Positions 59,879 to 64,000 of a stretch of 64,000 nt of DNA are shown here, piece by piece. The position numbers and the translations under genes are program-made. Source of the stretch: Arcicella rosea (lineage in GTDB: Bacteria > Bacteroidota > Bacteroidia > Cytophagales > Spirosomataceae); contig NZ_JACHKT010000003.1 of assembly GCF_014204325.1 (NCBI RefSeq), positions 1 to 64,000 of the forward strand, given 5' to 3'. Below the pieces are notes generated by a model. That model did not search any database and had not been told where the DNA came from. It worked only from the letters and a program-made list of their open reading frames with translations. How positions within the stretch are numbered: the first letter of the stretch is position 1; each line of letters opens with the position of its first letter.

Positions 59879-62227
59879 ATGAGAAAAATATTGATTCTCC
59901 TCTTCGTTAGTGTTCAGTTGTTGGCTCAAAAGCCTGTTCTTCTTCCAAGAAGTACACCCGAAGCAGAAGGCATTTCGTCTGAAGCCATCATCAATTTTTT
60001 GGAGGCTGCCTCAAAAAGTAAACACGAATTTCATAGTTTCATGTTACTTCGTCATGGAAAAGTAGTGGCAGAATCTTGGTGGAATCCTTACCATAATGAT
60101 TTGAAACATACCATGTATTCGGTCAGTAAAAGCTTTACGGCTACGGCGATTGGTTTTGCTGTTTCGGAAAAGAAAATTACTGTTGAAGATAAAGTGATTT
60201 CATTTTTCCCAGAAGATATGCCTACACAAGTAAGCCCATACTTGGCTGAATTGAAGATTAAAGATTTGTTGACGATGAGTGTGGGTCATCAAACTGACCC
60301 GACGGGTGAAATTGGGGCTAAAAATGAAAATTGGGTGAAGGCATTTTTGCGTACTCAGATTGTAAATAAACCGGGTTCAAAATTTCTGTATAATTCTGCC
60401 GCTACTTATATGCTTTCGGCAATTGTGCAGAAAGTAACTGGACAAAAAGTAATTGATTATTTACAACCAAGATTATTTGAACCTTTGGGAATTACGGGAA
60501 TTGACTGGGAAGTTGATCCAAAAGGCATTAATACTGGTGGTTGGGGAATCCGTTTGAAAACCGAAGATATGGCGAAATTCGGGCAATTGTTTCTGCAAAA
60601 AGGATTGTGGAAAGGCAAGCAAATTTTACCTGCTGCTTGGGTAGAAGAAGCAAGTACCATGAAAATCATGCAAGACCCCAATGCTACACAAGCTAAAAAA
60701 GATTCAAGCGATTGGCTACAAGGATATTGCTATCAGATGTGGCGTAGTAGAAATAATGCTTACAGAGGCGACGGTGCCAATGGTCAATTTATCATTGTGT
60801 TGCCCGAAAAAGATGCGGTAATGATTGTAACAGCCGAAGCACCTGATATGCAAGGAGAATTTAATTTACTTTGGAAGTACATTTATCCAGCATTGGGAGA
60901 TAAAAAATTACCTGCAAATCCAGCAATGCTTGCCAAATTGAAAGAAAAAACCGCTTCGTTGGCTTTGCCGATTCCGAATAAAAATGTTAGTTCAAGTACC
61001 GAATCAAAAGTATCAGGTAAAACTTTTGGAATGGTTACTGGCGATAGAAGTTTTGAAAATGTAAAATTCGATTTCGATAATGGTGTTTGTAAAGTAAGTT
61101 TTAAAACAGATTCAACAACACACCAAATACCGTTTGGTGCAAGTAAATGGGAATTGTCTGAAACTACCAAATTTGGACCATATTTAGTGGCAGCGGCAAA
61201 AGCCAATAGGGTAGGGCTTCCAGCTTTTAAAGTAGCAGGAAGCTATACTTGGAAAGACGAAAATACGCTTGAATTAACGCTTCGTTATATCGAAAGTCCA
61301 CATACTGAAACGATAGTTTGTACTTTCGATGACGATAATGTTTCGATAGATTTTCAAAGTATTTTCAATATCAACCGTAAAAGAACGATTTCAAAAGGCA
61401 TTGTATTCACGCCAAAAGCCAATGCACCGAAATTGATTGTCAGAGGTGATGATATGGGTTACTCTCATTCTGGCAATGAAGCCTTGATAAAATCGTATAA
61501 AGAAGGTATTGAAACCTCGATAGAAGTAATTGTAGCTTCGCCTTGGTTTCCAGAAGCGGTGAAATTATTAGCTGAAAACAAAAGAGTAGATATTGGTTTG
61601 CATTTTGCCATTACGAGCGAGTGGGATAATGTAAAATGGCGACCACTCACAGAAGCCAAAAGTTTAAGAAATGCCGATGGATACTTCTATCCGATGCTTT
61701 TCCACAACAATAATTATCCAAAACAAGCAGTGCTAGATAATGATTGGAAAATAGAAGACATTGAAAAAGAGCTAAAAGCTCAGATTGAAATGGCATTGAA
61801 GTATATTCCAAGACTGAGCCACGTTTCTGGACACATGGGAAGTACCGCTTTTACACAAGAAGTAAAAGATATGGCAAGAAGAGTAGCCAAAGAATATAAG
61901 CTGACGATGGTGGATGTTGACTCGATGAAAGACCTAAAAGTAGCTTATACGGGTTTTGATTTCAATAACAAAAATACCGAACAAAAAATAGAAGGATTTA
62001 TCGGAATGTTGGATAAATTGGAAGAGGGCAAAGCTTATGTTTTTGTAGAACATCCAGGTTTGGATAATGACGAACTTCGAGCGATTTCACACATTGGTTA
62101 TGAAGATGTAGCACAAGGTCGTCAAGATGTAACGACGATTTTTACGAGTGAAAAAGTAAGAACAGCGATTCTTAAAAAAGGCATACAATTAGTAAGTTAT
62201 AAAGAAGTAATAGCGGGAAGTAAATAA
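59879..62227 (+). CDS. Exported beta-lactamase-fold serine hydrolase fused to a YdjC/ChbG-like deacetylase
   Basis: A 782-aa protein with a signal peptide (1 to about 16). Domain 1 (about 22-340) is a class-C-beta-lactamase-like hydrolase: S81-V-S-K84 (catalytic Ser/Lys), Y171-N-S, and D-G-A-N-G-Q where the K-T-G element would be. A middle beta domain (about 375-505) resembles the accessory barrel of such esterases. Domain 2 (about 518-778) is YdjC-like: L-I-V-R-G-D524-D525-M-G-Y, I-G-L-H-F-A-I-T-S-E-W and S-H-V-S-G-H-M-G provide the metal-binding Asp/His set. ChbG proteins deacetylate chito-oligosaccharides. The fusion suggests joint action on an acetylated, esterified glycan. Confidence 0.85.
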   Translation: MRKILILLFVSVQLLAQKPVLLPRSTPEAEGISSEAIINFLEAASKSKHEFHSFMLLRHGKVVAESWWNPYHNDLKHTMYSVSKSFTATAIGFAVSEKKITVEDKVISFFPEDMPTQVSPYLAELKIKDLLTMSVGHQTDPTGEIGAKNENWVKAFLRTQIVNKPGSKFLYNSAATYMLSAIVQKVTGQKVIDYLQPRLFEPLGITGIDWEVDPKGINTGGWGIRLKTEDMAKFGQLFLQKGLWKGKQILPAAWVEEASTMKIMQDPNATQAKKDSSDWLQGYCYQMWRSRNNAYRGDGANGQFIIVLPEKDAVMIVTAEAPDMQGEFNLLWKYIYPALGDKKLPANPAMLAKLKEKTASLALPIPNKNVSSSTESKVSGKTFGMVTGDRSFENVKFDFDNGVCKVSFKTDSTTHQIPFGASKWELSETTKFGPYLVAAAKANRVGLPAFKVAGSYTWKDENTLELTLRYIESPHTETIVCTFDDDNVSIDFQSIFNINRKRTISKGIVFTPKANAPKLIVRGDDMGYSHSGNEALIKSYKEGIETSIEVIVASPWFPEAVKLLAENKRVDIGLHFAITSEWDNVKWRPLTEAKSLRNADGYFYPMLFHNNNYPKQAVLDNDWKIEDIEKELKAQIEMALKYIPRLSHVSGHMGSTAFTQEVKDMARRVAKEYKLTMVDVDSMKDLKVAYTGFDFNNKNTEQKIEGFIGMLDKLEEGKAYVFVEHPGLDNDELRAISHIGYEDVAQGRQDVTTIFTSEKVRTAILKKGIQLVSYKEVIAGSK

Positions 62228-62323
62228 TTGTTGGAAAACTATATGCCTTTAGCATCAAAAAAGCAGTGTTTTAAACTAAAATTATCAATTTTGACGAATT
62301 ATTGAAAAGGCTAATAGTTTAAA

Positions 62324-63187
62324 ATGAAAAATTTCCTAGCAGGATTATTCTTTGCGATGCTTTGGGCTTCCGCTTCAGCAGCCACCAAAATAGGGCTTTT
62401 ATCGGCTCAACCCTTTGTGATTGGTACTTGTAGATTTTTCTTGGCGGGCATATTAATGATGGTTTATAGCCATCTCGTCAAGAAAAATCCATTACCAAAT
62501 GCCAAAGAATGGAAACAAATTGCCATTTATGGTTTCTTGAATGTTACTGTTTATTTGGGCTGTTTTGTGGTAGCACTCAAATACGTTTCTGCGGGAATCG
62601 GTAGTTTGGCTGTAGCGACCAATCCATTAATTATCAGTATTTTATCTGCTTTTTGGTTAGGTCGTTCGGTAAAACGTACTGAGATATTGGGTTTAGCTTT
62701 GGGGATTTTAGGTGTGGCAATCGCTACTTATCCACTTTTTCAACAAAGTTATGCAAATGTTGAAGGGCTACTCATTCTTTCAGCAAGTATGATTGCCTAT
62801 TCTGTAGGAACAGTTTATTATTCATCGCAAGAATGGCATTTACCTTTGTTTACCATTAATGCTTGGCAAGTACTCTTAGGAGGGTTTTTCCTCTTGCCAG
62901 TTACCTACTTCTTTACCGATTGGTCAAAGAATGTTTATGATGTTAATTTTAGCATATCTGTACTTTGGTTGGCTATTCCAGTATCCATTGGGGCAGTGCA
63001 ATTGTGGTTATATCTCCTCAAAATAGACCCCGTCAAAGCCTCACTTTGGCTTTTCCTCAATCCCATTTTTGGTTTTATTTATGCGGCTGTTATTTTGAAT
63101 GAACCCATCAGTACTTTCACTTATATCGGTACTTCTTTTGTGATTGCGGGTTTGTATTTGGCACAACGAGAAAAACTAAATTCCTAA
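62324..63187 (+). CDS. EamA/DMT-family transporter
   Basis: A 287-aa inner-membrane protein with ten predicted helices in two EamA repeats (about 1-135 and 145-283). It starts L-A-G-L-F-F-A-M-L-W-A-S-A-S-A-A-T-K-I, the usual opening, and has L-N-P-I-F-G-F-I-Y-A in the ninth/tenth helix region of repeat two. It exports or takes up a small metabolite; the substrate is not predictable. It lies 96 bp after the fusion gene on the same strand and has no own clear promoter. Confidence 0.92.
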   Translation: MKNFLAGLFFAMLWASASAATKIGLLSAQPFVIGTCRFFLAGILMMVYSHLVKKNPLPNAKEWKQIAIYGFLNVTVYLGCFVVALKYVSAGIGSLAVATNPLIISILSAFWLGRSVKRTEILGLALGILGVAIATYPLFQQSYANVEGLLILSASMIAYSVGTVYYSSQEWHLPLFTINAWQVLLGGFFLLPVTYFFTDWSKNVYDVNFSISVLWLAIPVSIGAVQLWLYLLKIDPVKASLWLFLNPIFGFIYAAVILNEPISTFTYIGTSFVIAGLYLAQREKLNS

Positions 63188-63246
63188 ATACATTAGAATT
63201 CACTGCTATTTTCTTGTATTTTGGTATTTATAATCCTTAATACTTT

Positions 63247-64000
63247 ATGATTTTATCTGCCTTACTGTTCAGAAATTTATTTAAAATACTCTTTGCTTCT
63301 GTTTCTTTATTTGCCTGTAATTTGATAGACAAAACAGCCAATTTATTTGATGATAATTCTTGGAAAGACCTTACTTGCGACACAGCCCAGTACGTTAGTG
63401 AATTAAAGATTTATACTTTAGCACAACCATATTATTTAGCCGATACTTTGCTGAAACAAGCCTTGAAACCAAGAAATATTTACGTGGCTTTGGCAGATGC
63501 TACTGGTAATATTCAAACAATGGCTTTGCAAGCTGCTGGAGAAGAGGCTGCTCAATTACTTGAAACAAAGGCTTTTCCTACTTTGAACACTTCTTGGGAA
63601 GAACAAGCTTACCTTTGGGCTTTGGTTAAACAGCCCAATTATTTATATCATCGTTGGGAAAATTTATTGATTGATGAACGTAAGATATTTCTGGAAAAAA
63701 GAGATTCAATCGTAGCGATTATGAAAGAGAAACATCGTTCTATCAAAGTAATTTCTGATTTACGTTCTACAAGTCGTCAGTTACTTTATTTAGGAAAAAA
63801 AAGAACAGCGACGCCACTTTCTATGCACAATTTTGGCTTGGCGGCTGACGTAGCCATTTATACTCGTCGTAAAAGAATTTCAAATAATCTTACATTGTAT
63901 CGCCCATTGGATAGTTTAACAGAAGCTTATGGATTGACTTGGGGAGGGAATTTTGTAGGTTTTGTTGATTCTGGACATTTTCAATTGTATAAAAATGGGG
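63247..64000 (+). CDS. M15 family D-Ala-D-Ala carboxypeptidase/endopeptidase-like protein (3' truncated by window)
   Basis: ATG at 63247, frame open to the window edge (251 codons shown). It has an N-terminal signal/anchor (residues about 7-22, with S-L-F-A-C as possible lipobox), a helical middle, then an M15-type catalytic domain: D-L-R-S-T-S-R-Q, S-M-H194-N-F-G-L-A-A-D201 (zinc ligands H and D, H-x6-D) and D-S-G-H244-F. This is the VanY/L-Ala-D-Glu endopeptidase set, so it cleaves peptidoglycan stem peptides. The C-terminus lies outside the window. Confidence 0.85.
   Translation, partial: MILSALLFRNLFKILFASVSLFACNLIDKTANLFDDNSWKDLTCDTAQYVSELKIYTLAQPYYLADTLLKQALKPRNIYVALADATGNIQTMALQAAGEEAAQLLETKAFPTLNTSWEEQAYLWALVKQPNYLYHRWENLLIDERKIFLEKRDSIVAIMKEKHRSIKVISDLRSTSRQLLYLGKKRTATPLSMHNFGLAADVAIYTRRKRISNNLTLYRPLDSLTEAYGLTWGGNFVGFVDSGHFQLYKNG

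Noticed and set aside
1-64000. tRNA, rRNA or tmRNA genes
   Set aside because: I looked through the spacers for cloverleaf and 3'-CCA type sequences and conserved rRNA stretches and found none I could support; a covariance-model scan would be needed to exclude them.

Overview
The window is an AT-rich chromosomal segment of a Bacteroidota bacterium, most likely a Cytophagales member (Emticicia/Flectobacillus/Arcicella-like; this rank is inference). The evidence is a type IX secretion (T9SS) type-B C-terminal domain, a head-GIN/DUF2807 protein, a DUF547 protein, PD40-OmpA architecture, Bacteroidota-style promoter motifs (TTG/TTTG about 17-19 nt upstream of TAnnTTTG) and no obvious Shine-Dalgarno sites. 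I see no rRNA, tRNA, CRISPR array, recombinase or complete transposase.

Layout. 1-8.8 kb: TPR protein, DUF1905/OmdA protein, large AsmA protein, gmhA, and a lemA-TPM-TPM operon. 8.9-17.8 kb: cry-DASH, an accessory stretch (lipoprotein, a 49-aa ORF overlapping a DUF6169-like gene, a secreted FG-GAP-like protein), DUF547 protein, PLP enzyme, dnaG-sixA. 17.8-19.1 kb: two orphan accessory genes among ~100-nt three-hairpin repeats. 19.1-32.4 kb: housekeeping and metabolism (amidohydrolase, def, photolyase, tatD-ppa, rimO, secreted nuclease, murB-kdsA). 32.4-37.1 kb: SPOR lipoprotein, a Gfo/Idh oxidoreductase and a sugar isomerase/epimerase separated by a four-helix-bundle gene, then a REP-like palindrome cluster. 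37.1-45.4 kb: an eight-gene minus-strand surface-polysaccharide cluster (four glycosyltransferases, flippase, three methyltransferases). 45.4-56.4 kb: LamG/T9SS protein with a frameshifted C-terminus, GT-C-like membrane protein plus PD40-OmpA, zinc-ribbon and Nif3 proteins, head-GIN, NUDIX, SDR. 56.5-64 kb: methyltransferase, an AAA ATPase plus PD-(D/E)XK-like protein pair (candidate defence module), a hairpin-rich array, a beta-lactamase/YdjC fusion, an EamA transporter and a partial M15 peptidase.

The most unusual signal is in the spacers. At a dozen loci the intergenic DNA is built of 7- or 8-nt near-repeated words (GTGATTG, GACTTTAG, AGATTTGA, GATTTSG, GCTNTGA types) laid out as inverted arms that run from the end of one gene almost exactly to the next. 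The vocabulary differs between loci but the design is the same. Two such word hairpins flank the four-helix-bundle (S23/IVS-type) gene, another pair encloses a REP-like cluster, and another encloses a perfect palindrome. These arms also create false N-terminal extensions in several ORFs. Other repeat families are: ACTCATGGCATGA palindromes (4 copies), a 244-bp element with perfect 24-bp terminal inverted repeats, REP-like units with covarying stems, a ~70-nt repeat pair, and an overlapping-hairpin array downstream of the ATPase/nuclease pair.
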